Assembly (NCBI RefSeq): GCF_015221875.1 | Contig: NZ_JACYGY010000002.1 | Location: forward strand, 1,363,573-1,427,572 | Direction of reading: 5' to 3' | DNA: 64,000 bases | Source: Dyadobacter subterraneus | Lineage (GTDB): Bacteria > Bacteroidota > Bacteroidia > Cytophagales > Spirosomataceae | Shown: in pieces, positions 51,742 to 61,587 of the stretch | Position numbering within the stretch: position 1 is the stretch's first letter | Layout of the letters: the number at the start of each line of letters is the position of its first letter | Notes under the pieces: model-generated | Told to the model about the DNA's origin: nothing | Database searches by the model: none | Seen by the model: the letters and a program-made list of their open reading frames with translations, nothing else | Made by a program: the position numbers and the translations under genes

Positions 51742-54168
51742 TTAAAACCGGAAAGAAACGCTGGCAGTAAAACTTCTCAATTTTTGCGGATTGATAGAGG
51801 AATATCCGATCCAGTATTTTTTATCCGTAATGTTATCCGCTTTCACTCCGAATCTGAATTTCGATTGTTCGTAGAAAACAGTTCCGTTCAAAATTGTATA
51901 TTCCGGCAGGATGAAAACACCCTGGCTTCTTGTATTCACTACTTTGTTATCGCTTGCATAGTTTCCGCCAAATCCGAATCCAAGACCACGAACCATTCCT
52001 TCCGGAATACGGTAGCTGATCCACAAATTTCCAAGATATGGAGACATCGCAGTTGCAGGACGAAGTCCAACCACATCTTCATCCGCTTTTTCATATTTCG
52101 AATCGTTGTAAGCAAAACCTGCAACTACGTTTAAACCGCGTAAAGGATGCGCGATAACTTCCGCTTCAAAACCTTTACTTCTCTGCGTTCCGTCCTGAAT
52201 TGAGAAATTTGGGTGAGTAATATCAGCACGGATCAGATTTGAAACCTGGATATCGTAATAGCTTAAAGTTGTAGTCAGTTTTCCGTTGAATGCGTTAATT
52301 TTTACACCACCTTCTGCCTGGTTAGCATGTTCAGGCTTGAATGCTTTTCCGTCAAAACTATTTCCAACCTGATTGGTAAAGCCGTTTTGATAGTTAGCAA
52401 AAATGGAAACAACATCTTTAATCGGCATATAAATCAGACCGAATTTTGGAGAGAATGCAGTTTGGTTATAACCGCCCGTTCTTTTGCCTGTGATGATGCT
52501 GTAATTTCCTTTGTTGTCAAAATAATCGATACGCAAACCTGCCGAAACGATCAATTGATCTGTGATGTTCAACACATCCGATACATAGGCACTGTATGTA
52601 TTGTTGATGAAATTGTAAGGATAATCAAAACCTTTACCTGCCTGGTATGCAGCTTTCAATGTATTCAGATTAAATTGTCCGTATGTTGGAATATCACCCG
52701 TTGCCGCAATTGTGTCAATCGTTACGCCTGTGAAGTATTGGTCTGCAACCCGGTGGAAAAAATCAAGACCACCTACAAAACGGTTTCTCATGCCGGCGAT
52801 CTTAAAATCACCGTTAAAGTTTTGCTGAAATTCCATGACACGGTCTTTACTGTTTTCCGTTGCCTGGTCATTACGTGAAAGATATCCGTTTCCTATGTCT
52901 GTTGACACACCTGTTACCGCTGATTTGCTAAGCAAGTAGAAATATGGATTTACACCGTCTGAGTAACTGTTTGTTGCTGTGAAGTTGGTGGATGAAGTCC
53001 AGTTATCAGAAATCTTGTAATTCATCTGACCAAAGAAATTTGTATTTCTTGATTTCTGGGAAAGATCACCACGGGAATAAGAACGTTTGTAATCGATATC
53101 CAGTTTATCGGCACTATTTACACCAAGAGCAGAAATTTTGCCTCCGAATGGAAAGAAGATGATTGTATTACCCTGATTTTGTCCATCGTAAAATTCAGCA
53201 TCAAGGTTGAAAGATAATTTATCGTTTACCTTATAAGACAAACTTGGGGCAAGCGTGAACATTTTTCCAAAACCATTATCCTGGAAACTTCCTTCATAAT
53301 TGTAAGCCGTATTTACACGCAAAAGAATTTTTTTAGCAGAATCAAGCGGAGTATTCACATCAGCACTGATACGGTTAAAGCCAAAACTTCCGGTTGAATA
53401 AGCAACTTCGCCACCGAATTTTGCATATGGTTTTTTAGTAACACGGTTGATCAACCCACCGTAAGAAGTCAGCGCGTTTCCGAATAATGTTGCCGACGGA
53501 CCTTTTATTACTTCAACACTTTCAAGATTTGCCGCATCGATTTTAGTCGAAACATTTCCTGCGATACCGTTTCTCAATTTACTCTGTAATATAAAACCAC
53601 GTGAGTTGTAATAACTTCCTCCATCACCGCTACGACCCGTTGCTTCCCACATTTTGCTGATACCAGGCGCATTTTTAAGTGCGTCATCAATGCTGAAAAC
53701 AAGCTGTTCTTTCATCAGCTCTCTTGTGATTGTGGTGTAAACCTGAGAGTTTTCCAGGTTTTTTAAGTTCATTTTGGAAACATATTCGCTTGATTCGCGT
53801 TGCAGTATTCCTTGGGCGGTAATGACCACTTCGCTGAATGTTTTTGCATTTTCAGCCAAAGTGATATCGGATACAACGGTTGTTTCGCCTGATTTTACAT
53901 CAATTGCAATTTCCTTCGTTTCAAGTCCGATGAAAGAAGCGATCAGTATATACTGTCCCGCTTCAATATTTTTTATTTCGTATTCTCCTTTTGAATTTGC
54001 CGTTGAGCCTTTTGATAATCCTTTCAATCCAACATTGACAAACTCAGCGCCAACGCCGTCAGAAGTACGGATTATTCCTTTAATTCTTCCTGTTCCTTGT
54101 GAAAACGCATTACTTGAAATCAGCCAAATGGCTAATACCAAAGTGATTGTAGATAATAATTTCTTCAT
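51742..54168 (-). CDS. TonB-dependent siderophore receptor with CarboxypepD_reg-like N-terminus
   Basis: The 808-residue outer membrane receptor has a signal peptide (~1-23). A CarboxypepD_reg-like domain (GRIKGIIRTSDGVGAEFVN, ~26-110) is followed by a TonB box region, the plug (APGISKMWEATGRSGDG, NSRGF, VEVIKGPSATLFGN) and a C-terminal barrel ending in SFRF. The plug wording ISKMWEATGRSG and the RGF are typical of siderophore receptors such as FhuE/FpvA. It would import an iron-siderophore complex. No Fur-like box is clear in the 140 bases upstream. Confidence 0.92.
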   Translation of the reverse strand: MKKLLSTITLVLAIWLISSNAFSQGTGRIKGIIRTSDGVGAEFVNVGLKGLSKGSTANSKGEYEIKNIEAGQYILIASFIGLETKEIAIDVKSGETTVVSDITLAENAKTFSEVVITAQGILQRESSEYVSKMNLKNLENSQVYTTITRELMKEQLVFSIDDALKNAPGISKMWEATGRSGDGGSYYNSRGFILQSKLRNGIAGNVSTKIDAANLESVEVIKGPSATLFGNALTSYGGLINRVTKKPYAKFGGEVAYSTGSFGFNRISADVNTPLDSAKKILLRVNTAYNYEGSFQDNGFGKMFTLAPSLSYKVNDKLSFNLDAEFYDGQNQGNTIIFFPFGGKISALGVNSADKLDIDYKRSYSRGDLSQKSRNTNFFGQMNYKISDNWTSSTNFTATNSYSDGVNPYFYLLSKSAVTGVSTDIGNGYLSRNDQATENSKDRVMEFQQNFNGDFKIAGMRNRFVGGLDFFHRVADQYFTGVTIDTIAATGDIPTYGQFNLNTLKAAYQAGKGFDYPYNFINNTYSAYVSDVLNITDQLIVSAGLRIDYFDNKGNYSIITGKRTGGYNQTAFSPKFGLIYMPIKDVVSIFANYQNGFTNQVGNSFDGKAFKPEHANQAEGGVKINAFNGKLTTTLSYYDIQVSNLIRADITHPNFSIQDGTQRSKGFEAEVIAHPLRGLNVVAGFAYNDSKYEKADEDVVGLRPATAMSPYLGNLWISYRIPEGMVRGLGFGFGGNYASDNKVVNTRSQGVFILPEYTILNGTVFYEQSKFRFGVKADNITDKKYWIGYSSINPQKLRSFTASVSFRF

Positions 54169-54308
54169 TAGATAGGTTACCTTGTATATAATTAGTCTTA
54201 ATAAGCCGCAAAGCTATCCATTGCTTATATTGAATCCAAATAAAAAAAGGTGTTCTTCTAATAATCTAAAAATTGATTTGGATATTAATGTAATTGTGTA
54301 GTTTTCGA

Positions 54309-55844
54309 TTACTTCAAACGGAAACGGAAAAAAACCTGGCCGTTTAAAGTTCTGATTGGCAATGAAGTAGATGAGACATTTGTGATTGGAATAATCAAAT
54401 TTACTCCTAATTGAAATCTACCAGGATTGAAAAGGATACCCGTTTTAAAGGTTACAAGATTGGTTTGAACAAAATCACCAAGATCAGGTTTCTTTAAAGA
54501 AAGTTTTGAAGTTGGAAAAGTCTCATTTGCGTAATTTGTCATGCTTTCCTGAAAAAGCGCTCTATTCAGCTTGCTGTAACCTAATCCTGCTGAAAACGCC
54601 AAATTGGAGAAAACCTGATAATTATATTGTAAAGACAGATTGATACCAACAGCTTTGATCATTTTTGTATTATAAAAAAGATCTTTAATGGTCGAATCAA
54701 GTGTTCGCTTAATCATTTTATTTCCTGCGAAATACTGTTGGGAAACGAAAAAACTGGCAGTCACAGATTGTTTGTCGTTGATATCTTTACTAATCCAAAT
54801 GCCCGGAATTAGTAATCGATATGGTTTGTCAGTGCTATCCGGACCGGGAAGCAGATATTTGGTGTCTTTGAATGAGCTGGCGGCGTTCCATTCCAACCCA
54901 ATATGAAATGATTCTAGTGGCTTTGGAGAATTAACTTTTTTATTCTCCTCTTTTTTATCTTCTGATTTTACGGATGTAGTTACAATGCTGTTTTTTTTCA
55001 GAACAGGAAATCGGGTCGATTTTGGAATTAGATTTTTTACTGAGAAAGCGATTTTACGGTCTGATTTTATATCATTTATTTGTTCAACCGAATCGTTTTT
55101 TTCTTTGAAATAAGAAGATTTGTTGTCTACTGAATTGAAAGATTTTTGAACAATATTGTTTCCAAAATCCTTGTCTTTTGAACTTACTATCCGTCTATCT
55201 GTTTTATTAACTTCTGAAAATCTGTTTGATACATTTTCTTTACTAACTTTTTCCTTTAATGTATTTCCAAAATGATCAGATTCCGGGATTTCCGAAACTG
55301 AGGTTTTTTGTCCTTTTTCCTTACGCTCAGAATTTGTCTTTTTATTTGATAATGTTATTGCAGAATTATTGAAACTGGTACTAACGGATTGATTTTTATT
55401 GTCGGTTACTTGTCTGGAATATATTTTATTATTTGATATTGAATCAATTACAATGTTTTTTTCAATACCAGTTGAATCGTTCTGAAAACTGTCGTTTTCT
55501 GTTATAAGATTTTCAGTAATGTTTGGTTTTACTTCTTCCAGTGTTTCATTCAGTACGATACTGTCTTGAAAGTTTTCCTCAAAATGAGATTTTATATCTG
55601 TTTTTATTTTTGAACTTTCAGGAATTAATAACCAGCTGCCCGCAGCAATCGTAACGCCTGACAAAAGTCCCAGACCATATTTTAAAAAGTACTTGAATTT
55701 TCCCACAGTTTGTAGTGGTGAATCCGGAAGAGAAGTTAGTCCCAGCATACCACTCATTTGTCCCCACGCGTCATCCGCCTGAACTTCCGGTTCAGGTAAT
55801 TTTCCGTTAAGGTACTTTTTGATATGTTGGTTTTTCTTGCTCAC
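54309..55844 (-). CDS. Membrane-anchored protein with barrel-like C-terminus, partner of ECF sigma factor
   Basis: The 511-residue protein lacks a cleavable signal but has a hydrophobic segment near residues 52-72 after a short cytoplasmic head (IKKYLNGKLPEPEVQADDAWGQM), the layout of anti-sigma factors. A long polar, Ser/Asn/Lys-rich linker (~85-300) precedes a C-terminal ~200 residues of alternating strands ending FFRFRLK, like an outer membrane beta-barrel. It begins 6 bases after the sigma-factor stop. It is likely the regulator of that sigma factor; the double membrane topology is unusual. Confidence 0.7.
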   Translation of the reverse strand: MSKKNQHIKKYLNGKLPEPEVQADDAWGQMSGMLGLTSLPDSPLQTVGKFKYFLKYGLGLLSGVTIAAGSWLLIPESSKIKTDIKSHFEENFQDSIVLNETLEEVKPNITENLITENDSFQNDSTGIEKNIVIDSISNNKIYSRQVTDNKNQSVSTSFNNSAITLSNKKTNSERKEKGQKTSVSEIPESDHFGNTLKEKVSKENVSNRFSEVNKTDRRIVSSKDKDFGNNIVQKSFNSVDNKSSYFKEKNDSVEQINDIKSDRKIAFSVKNLIPKSTRFPVLKKNSIVTTSVKSEDKKEENKKVNSPKPLESFHIGLEWNAASSFKDTKYLLPGPDSTDKPYRLLIPGIWISKDINDKQSVTASFFVSQQYFAGNKMIKRTLDSTIKDLFYNTKMIKAVGINLSLQYNYQVFSNLAFSAGLGYSKLNRALFQESMTNYANETFPTSKLSLKKPDLGDFVQTNLVTFKTGILFNPGRFQLGVNLIIPITNVSSTSLPIRTLNGQVFFRFRLK

Positions 55845-55850
55845 AAGTTT

Positions 55851-56384
55851 TTAAATCGACTTTTCAAATATAATTTTCAATCTGCTGCGACTTTCGCTCA
55901 AATGCCATTTCACAGTTCCTTCACTGATGTTTAATGCTTCTGCAATTTCTTTAACCGAAAATCCATCCAGATAAAAAAGGCTGGAAACGCGTCGGGTTGC
56001 CATTGGTAACTGACTCATATAAACTTCAATATCATCGTATTCCAGTTCCTGAAATGGATTTTCTCTGGCTTCAAAAAACATGTTTTCATTAATTTCATCA
56101 TAGTCAAAATGCTGCGTTTTTTTATCCCGAAGTAAAGTCAGCGCAGCATTTCTCACCGTTGTATACATCCAGTTGAAAAACTCGCCTTTCGCCGCATCGT
56201 ACTGATCCAGATTTTTAAAAACCTTCATCATTCCATTATTGATGGCGGTTACGATCTCGTGTTTATCCTCAAAAAAATTTCTGCATAAAGCAAAGAGGAC
56301 AGGATAAAACTGGCGATACAGTTTCTCCTGACTCTGACGCTCTTTTCGTCGGCAACCAGCTAATATTTCCTTTAAGTTGTCCAA
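55851..56384 (-). CDS. ECF-type RNA polymerase sigma factor
   Basis: The 177-residue protein has sigma-70 region 2 (FYPVLFALCRNFFEDKHE and GEFFNWMYTTVRNAALTLLR) and region 4 (YLDGFSVKEIAEALNISEGTVKWHLSESRSRLK, with a clear helix-turn-helix). It lacks region 3, so it is an ECF factor. The start is TTG (56384) since no ATG is in frame. The gene is 6 bases ahead of the membrane protein that probably restrains it. Confidence 0.93.
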   Translation of the reverse strand: MDNLKEILAGCRRKERQSQEKLYRQFYPVLFALCRNFFEDKHEIVTAINNGMMKVFKNLDQYDAAKGEFFNWMYTTVRNAALTLLRDKKTQHFDYDEINENMFFEARENPFQELEYDDIEVYMSQLPMATRRVSSLFYLDGFSVKEIAEALNISEGTVKWHLSESRSRLKIIFEKSI

Positions 56385-56447
56385 GCTTATGCTCCAAACG
56401 CCGGCAAAGGTGAGCGTTTGCCGGCGTCAAATTTTGTTAGGTTTACG

Positions 56448-57221
56448 TTACAATGTCTTCTTCGTGAAAATTACTCCATCATCATAAGGCCATGTGAACT
56501 GGTAATTTCCTCCATTTCTTGTAAAAGATCCTTTATAATTTTTTCCGTTAAAAGTGATTTCAAGATTGTAGGTCTTGCCGTCTACTATCGGCTCATTGGT
56601 ATAAATGTATTGTTTTGATTTAGCGTTTTCAGTCGCACAGCCTGCCGGACTGATCACCCTTAGGAAATCGTATACAAACGTGTCCTGAACCTTATCACGG
56701 GAAAAGAGCATGTAATTGTTGTTGCATTTGTAAGTGTTTTTTGTTTCTGCCAAAAATTCCAGGTGAAACGTGGAATCAGAAAACGTAATAGGTGTTAAAC
56801 TTAAAATATCGTCTGCATCAAAGGGTTGACGTATTTCTATATTATCGTATCCCGGTTCATAAATGACAACATCCACTATTAAAGAAACGGAATCCTGTGA
56901 AATACTGTCGATTGCAGTGACGGTGTATTTACCGGATTGTGGGAAATAAATAGAAGCGACAGTCTTGATTTTTTCTACCCGGATATCTTGTTTTGGAGAA
57001 ATTTTCCATTGAAAATCGAGGGGAGATAAACCGTTTTCCAAAGCAAAAAGAACAGGCTCGCCCTTTTGTACGGTTGTAGTTGTAGCGACTTTTATTCCTT
57101 CCAGCTCGGAAGTCCCGATTCTGTCTGCTGAATTTGAAGAATCAACATCATTTCTTTCACAAGCTACCAGCTGCATGAGCGCCAGCAAAATCAACCCGAT
57201 TAGTAATTTTCCTTGTTTCAT
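56448..57221 (-). CDS. Hypothetical lipoprotein with PKD-like domain
   Basis: The ATG at 57221 (an earlier ATG at 57227 is equally possible) starts MKQGKLLIGLILLALMQLVAC, a lipoprotein signal with lipobox LVAC (Cys near residue 21). The ~235-residue mature part has a PKD/Ig-like stretch (FQWKISPKQD, SGKYTVTAIDSISQDSVSLIVDV), later strands and the end FTWPYDDGVIFTKKTL. The function is unknown. It is immediately upstream of the ECF sigma-factor gene on the same strand. Confidence 0.7.
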   Translation of the reverse strand: MKQGKLLIGLILLALMQLVACERNDVDSSNSADRIGTSELEGIKVATTTTVQKGEPVLFALENGLSPLDFQWKISPKQDIRVEKIKTVASIYFPQSGKYTVTAIDSISQDSVSLIVDVVIYEPGYDNIEIRQPFDADDILSLTPITFSDSTFHLEFLAETKNTYKCNNNYMLFSRDKVQDTFVYDFLRVISPAGCATENAKSKQYIYTNEPIVDGKTYNLEITFNGKNYKGSFTRNGGNYQFTWPYDDGVIFTKKTL

Positions 57222-57326
57222 GACCATTTGAAGTTAAGTTTTAGTGAATGACAGAATCTGTCGGTGTCAATAAAATAAACTACAAAGGGCAGGAGTGAGG
57301 TTGGGTTGAAGAAGAAATAAACTTAA

Positions 57327-58082
57327 TTATTTGAATTTTTTTGCGAGCTGCTGATTAAGAATTTTTGAAATTTCTTCGTGCTCTTTGTAAACCATCAAGT
57401 GTCCGCCGCCTTCAATAATGACGTCAGGTTTTACAATTTTCAAAGGAATCAGACGGTCGGCAGAACCGTGGATGTGATACAGATTTTCAATTTTGTCCGG
57501 GTGTTTCCATTGACTCATGCGGATCAAAGCCCATTTTAGAAATTTGCTATCCGTATCGTGAAGGATTTGTTTTAAAAGTGTTTTCAACTCCGGCGTATCA
57601 GCACCAAAATATTTGTAGGTATACTTATTTGTAGATTTCAATATAGGTGCAGCGAATGGACTGGCCAGGAGAAATTTAATCAAGCCACGATTAAATTTTG
57701 AAACCGGAATACTTGTTGGCGTACTTGAAATAAGTATAACCTGCTCAGGACGAACAATCTCAGCAATTTCTGTGGCCATGATACCACCAAAAGAAAGTCC
57801 GACTAATTGAAATGGTTTGGTAGTATCCATTTGGGCGATTAGTCTTTGAGCATAATCATGCAGAGGCTCTTTTCTTTTAGGTGAAATCCATTCAATGTAA
57901 TGAACAGCATAACGATCATCCAGTTTCAATTTGTCAAAAACACGTTTATCTGCGCCTAAACCACTTAGAAAATAGACGTTCATTTTTGTGGATTCGTTTA
58001 CTTTAATTTCTGTTTGAGAAACTGATTTTTCGGTTGAAATCAATGTAGAAAATAAAGTTAAGATTAGAGTCAGGTACAACAT
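57327..58082 (-). CDS. Exported alpha/beta hydrolase
   Basis: The 251-residue protein has an N-terminal hydrophobic signal (~1-18) and an alpha/beta-hydrolase core. It contains FLSGLGADKRVFDKL (oxyanion region), the nucleophile elbow VGLSFGGIMATEIAE, then YHIHGSADRLIPL (acid) and EGGGHLMVYKEHEE (catalytic His). It could be an esterase or lactonase; no neighbour gives a substrate. The ATG is 81 bases from the family A repeat on its upstream side. Confidence 0.82.
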   Translation of the reverse strand: MLYLTLILTLFSTLISTEKSVSQTEIKVNESTKMNVYFLSGLGADKRVFDKLKLDDRYAVHYIEWISPKRKEPLHDYAQRLIAQMDTTKPFQLVGLSFGGIMATEIAEIVRPEQVILISSTPTSIPVSKFNRGLIKFLLASPFAAPILKSTNKYTYKYFGADTPELKTLLKQILHDTDSKFLKWALIRMSQWKHPDKIENLYHIHGSADRLIPLKIVKPDVIIEGGGHLMVYKEHEEISKILNQQLAKKFK

Positions 58083-58162
58083 ATTTTTGTTTAAATCGGC
58101 AGGAATGCGTCGGTTAGAATAACTTTTATATATGTACGAAGCTTGGTTCAGGAAAGATTAAA

Positions 58163-58262
58163 AAGGGTTTCACGCAAAGCAAAAAAGTTAAGGGCAAAGA
58201 TCGCAAAGCTTCTACTTCGCGTCCTTTGCCCTTCTTTCCTACCTGCTTTGCGTTAGACCCTT
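58163..58262. repeat. Family A palindromic repeat (copy A6)
   Basis: It starts AAGGGTTTCACGCAAAGC and ends GCTTTGCGTTAGACCCTT, so the ends are inverted copies, with GGGCAAAG and CTTTGCCC blocks inside. It begins 9 bases past the stop codon of the BtuB-like receptor gene. Confidence 0.85.
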
Positions 58263-58271
58263 CTTTAAAAC

Positions 58272-60218
58272 TTACTTTACAAAAATATATTTCAATCCAC
58301 CCATTACCCATCTTCCAGGCATTTTTGCTCCCAACAAATCGCTGTATTTCGTATCTCCAATATTATCAGCCTGCACAAAAACAGATAATGTTTTTTTCAA
58401 AACTGCATATTCAGCTTTTACATTCAGCACAAAATAATCTCTGGAAATAGTAGCTTCAATGGCCGATGCTTCACGTTTTGCACGGTTTTTATAAATTCCG
58501 TTGACACTCAATGAGAAGTTGGAATATTGATACAGCGCAGAAAAATTTCCGAGGAATTTGGCGTGTGACGAAATGTAAAACGAAGTCGTTTCGCTGCTTT
58601 CACTATTCAGCCAGGTAAGTCCGGTGGTTAACCATAATTTCTGTTTTTCCGCTATAACCTTGGAGTACTGCGCATCCAATTCGACACCGGTTGTATTCAC
58701 ACTGGCAATATTTTTTGCCAAAGCGTAGGTTCCGGTTGGAGAAAGATTATCCTTGCGAGGCATTTGCGCATAGGGTGTTGAAGTATAATCGATCAGATTG
58801 CTTTGTCGGCGTTGGAAAACCGTTCCGGAAAGTTTCAGATTTGTTAAAAACCAATCCGCGCCCGCTTCGTAACTGAATGATTTTTCCGCCTTCAATGCCG
58901 GATCGCCCACACTGCTTCCGTTGCTTACGATCGGTTTTTGATAATTATTATAACGTTCGGTAAAATCGGCATCACGTATTGTTTTTCCCGCACTTCCGCG
59001 TAATTGCCAGTTGTCTTTTTTGTAGGACAAATTAACCTGCGGCACTGCCTCGGTACCAATTTTCTCACGCCAATCGAAACGGATTGACGGACTTACTGTA
59101 AAATTCTCTCCAATTCTTTGTGACAAAGTAACAAAAGGCGCAAGCTGATTAATCGAATGATTTCCACGATCATTGGAAGCAATGTTTTTGTTCTGATAAT
59201 TCAAACCGGCTACCAAACTGGTGCTCGATGTGAAAACCTGCTGCCAGGTTACCAATCCCTGCCAAAGTTTAGACTTGCTGTTATTTTTAATCGAGAGGGA
59301 ATTGAACAAATACTGGTCTTCCACGAATTTATAACCGCCATCAAAGGAAAAAGCAGATTTGCCTTTTTTGTAGCCCAATTTTACCTGGTTCCAAAGTGTT
59401 TTGACCTGTTCGTTTGCCGTATCAGATTTAACCGCTGTATAGAAATTCTGCGCAGCAAAATCACGATGATCAAAAGATGATCTTACGGCCAGATTCCATG
59501 CAGGAGAAAATGCATAGTTTGCAGAAAGTGACGCAGTATTATTGTGAAAATAACCTTTGGTACCTCTTTGCTGAACGCCATCGGCATTATTTGAAATAAA
59601 CCCACCTGAAACCGCCAGCTTATTTCTCTGAACAAATGCGCCAACATTTCCGGTAAACAAACCATACTGACCGCCAGCCGCGGAAGCATTTACAGCTGTT
59701 ATATTATGGGAAGAAACAGATTCATCATCACTTTTTGCAGCCAGTTTTGCCGCAAAAGTTTTTGAAACAATATAAATGACCCCGCCCACAGCCTCAGAAC
59801 CATAAATTGCGGAAGAAGCGCCTTTCAAAACTTCGATACGCTCAATTTCGGAAGGAGCGATAGGAATATAACTGCTGAAATGACCGGTATTGGGATCGTT
59901 TAACCGTAGACCGTCCATAATGACCAAAACCTGCTGAAACGTTCCGCCTCTTAAAACGATATCACTTTGTGAACCCATAGGACCACGTGCCTGAATTTCC
60001 AGTCCCGGAATGTATCGTAATAGATCATCAATACTGTGAACAGGCAGGTTTTGAAATAAATCCCCTTTGATCACGGCAATATTACGGCCGCTTTCAGACG
60101 CTCTTTTTTCAATAAGCGATGAGGTAACCGTCACAGGATCCAGTGCTATTTCCTGTGCTTTGGCAAAATGTAAAACGAAAAGTAAGAATGCTAAAATGTA
60201 AAACTTTGACAACTTCAT
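58272..60218 (-). CDS. TonB-dependent receptor, BtuB-like (probable vitamin B12 receptor)
   Basis: From the ATG at 60218 the 648-residue protein begins MKLSKFYILAFLLFVLHFAKA, a signal peptide; an upstream GTG at 60242 adds 8 residues. The plug has PVTVTSSLIEKR, LLRYIPGLEIQARGPMG, VLVIMDGLRLNDPNTGHFSS and IERIEVLKGASSAIYGSEAVGGVIYIVS, all as in BtuB/colicin I-type receptors. The barrel ends in KYIFVK. B12 is the likely ligand because the window has the matching B12 import operon. No riboswitch precedes it, unlike the import operon. Confidence 0.85.
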   Translation of the reverse strand: MKLSKFYILAFLLFVLHFAKAQEIALDPVTVTSSLIEKRASESGRNIAVIKGDLFQNLPVHSIDDLLRYIPGLEIQARGPMGSQSDIVLRGGTFQQVLVIMDGLRLNDPNTGHFSSYIPIAPSEIERIEVLKGASSAIYGSEAVGGVIYIVSKTFAAKLAAKSDDESVSSHNITAVNASAAGGQYGLFTGNVGAFVQRNKLAVSGGFISNNADGVQQRGTKGYFHNNTASLSANYAFSPAWNLAVRSSFDHRDFAAQNFYTAVKSDTANEQVKTLWNQVKLGYKKGKSAFSFDGGYKFVEDQYLFNSLSIKNNSKSKLWQGLVTWQQVFTSSTSLVAGLNYQNKNIASNDRGNHSINQLAPFVTLSQRIGENFTVSPSIRFDWREKIGTEAVPQVNLSYKKDNWQLRGSAGKTIRDADFTERYNNYQKPIVSNGSSVGDPALKAEKSFSYEAGADWFLTNLKLSGTVFQRRQSNLIDYTSTPYAQMPRKDNLSPTGTYALAKNIASVNTTGVELDAQYSKVIAEKQKLWLTTGLTWLNSESSETTSFYISSHAKFLGNFSALYQYSNFSLSVNGIYKNRAKREASAIEATISRDYFVLNVKAEYAVLKKTLSVFVQADNIGDTKYSDLLGAKMPGRWVMGGLKYIFVK

Positions 60219-60244
60219 AAACAATGATTTTAATAAATGCACTG

Positions 60245-60306
60245 CAAAGATATTGTCTGTCCGGACCCGTGCTTACTCCGGTTTGGAGATAGCTGGTAGT
60301 CCGGAT
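60245..60306 (-). promoter_or_regulatory. Promoter and paired GTCCGGAC sites before the BtuB-like gene
   Basis: The minus strand shows TATCTTTG (60245-60252), a perfect -7 match, giving a short leader of ~20 bases to the ATG at 60218. Upstream are two palindrome-type octamers, GTCCGGAC at 60259-60266 and GTCCGGAT at 60299-60306, centred 40 bases apart, with a 4-bp hairpin between. They could be regulator sites near -33 and further upstream. Confidence 0.4.
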
Positions 60307-60338
60307 CAATGTCTGTCTTAAAATCTCAATCAAAAGCC

Positions 60339-61460
60339 TTATTCCAAATCTGTTTCAATTTTTTCGGGTTCCTTTTTTTTTCTTAGACCAAACAAATTAC
60401 CTTTTGCTTCCTTAGGCGTCTGGTCTCCGAGGAGAATACCCCAGGCTTCCAGGCCTTCTACACGATCAAAAACTACTTTCATCATCGCTATTACCGGGAT
60501 AGACAAAAACATTCCGGAAATACCGGCGATAGCGCCACCCACTAAAACACCGACGATGGATACAAGTGCATTAATTCGAACCTTAGAACCGATAACCAGC
60601 GGAACCAGAAAATTATTATCTACAAACTGGACCGCCAGAAATATTCCGACGACGCCTAAAATTGTATCAATTTCAGGATGACTGATGAATGTAACCATGA
60701 CGGCCAAAACAATAGCTACCAACCCGCCAATGTATGGAACAAGATTCAGGATCGCAGCCATAATACCCAAAAGAATAGCATATTGTACATTTAAAACCAG
60801 CAATCCTATACAGTTCAAAATCGCGACACTAGTCGTTTCTAAAAGCAAACCCACCATATAACTTTGAATAATAGCCTTGATCTCACCCAAAACTTCCATT
60901 ACTTTTTCCTTATGTTTTTGGGTAAATAATTCAACCATAAACAGCAAAAGCATGGTGCGGTAATAAAGAAGCAAAAACATATAGATCGGAAGTAAAACCA
61001 GGCTTCCCAGCGGTCCGGTAATAATTCCGAGCGTTTCCCCACCCTGGAAATTTTCCATAGTTTGCGTTTGGGCCTTTTTCAGATACTGATCCTGCTGACG
61101 ATAACTAACACTATATTCACGGCGAATCCAGCGACGGGCATCAAGATAAAAATTATTGATATTCTTTTGAAGTTTCGGCCATTCATCAGAAAAATCGGCC
61201 AGCTGCATGGAAAGCAAAACGGCTAGTCCGGCTACTATCAATATTGCAAACAAAACGGCCAGACTTATCGCCAGCACTTTAGGAATTCCGTGACGGGTGA
61301 GCCAGCTTTCGATAGGTCTTAGCAAAACGGCAAGTAATGTAGCCATGGCCAGAGGTACAATTATATCCTGGCCAAGATAAATGGTAAGCGTAATCAAAGC
61401 CAAAGCAATCATCGTATGTGAAAGCTTGTGGTAAAAGGGCTGCGGTACAGTTGAATTCAT
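60339..61460 (-). CDS. AI-2E family transporter
   Basis: The 373-residue protein has eight or so hydrophobic segments and the AI-2E (PerM/TqsA) pattern. An N-terminal pair of helices is followed by a periplasmic helical segment with FSDEWPKLQKNINNF, GPLGSLVLLPIYMFLLLYY, then the repeated helices with NLVPYIGGLVAIVLA and GGAIAGISGMFLSIPV. It probably exports a signalling compound or ions; the substrate is unknown. It starts 40 bases upstream of the region before the BtuB-like gene, but may be unrelated to it. Confidence 0.88.
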   Translation of the reverse strand: MNSTVPQPFYHKLSHTMIALALITLTIYLGQDIIVPLAMATLLAVLLRPIESWLTRHGIPKVLAISLAVLFAILIVAGLAVLLSMQLADFSDEWPKLQKNINNFYLDARRWIRREYSVSYRQQDQYLKKAQTQTMENFQGGETLGIITGPLGSLVLLPIYMFLLLYYRTMLLLFMVELFTQKHKEKVMEVLGEIKAIIQSYMVGLLLETTSVAILNCIGLLVLNVQYAILLGIMAAILNLVPYIGGLVAIVLAVMVTFISHPEIDTILGVVGIFLAVQFVDNNFLVPLVIGSKVRINALVSIVGVLVGGAIAGISGMFLSIPVIAMMKVVFDRVEGLEAWGILLGDQTPKEAKGNLFGLRKKKEPEKIETDLE

Positions 61461-61587
61461 AATGGTAATGCAAAAGAAGCTTGTTCAGCGCAAACTCCAA
61501 TAAATTTTCGAATAAACTAAGTTGCCACTATCCTTATTAAAATCAAGCCACCAAAAACTTCTCACTTTTACCGCTATACGAGAACTT

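Noticed and set aside
60243..60338. Second cobalamin riboswitch before the BtuB-like gene
   Set aside because: There is no GCCACTG box and no GGGAA/GTGCAAGTCC core; only short inverted octamers are present.
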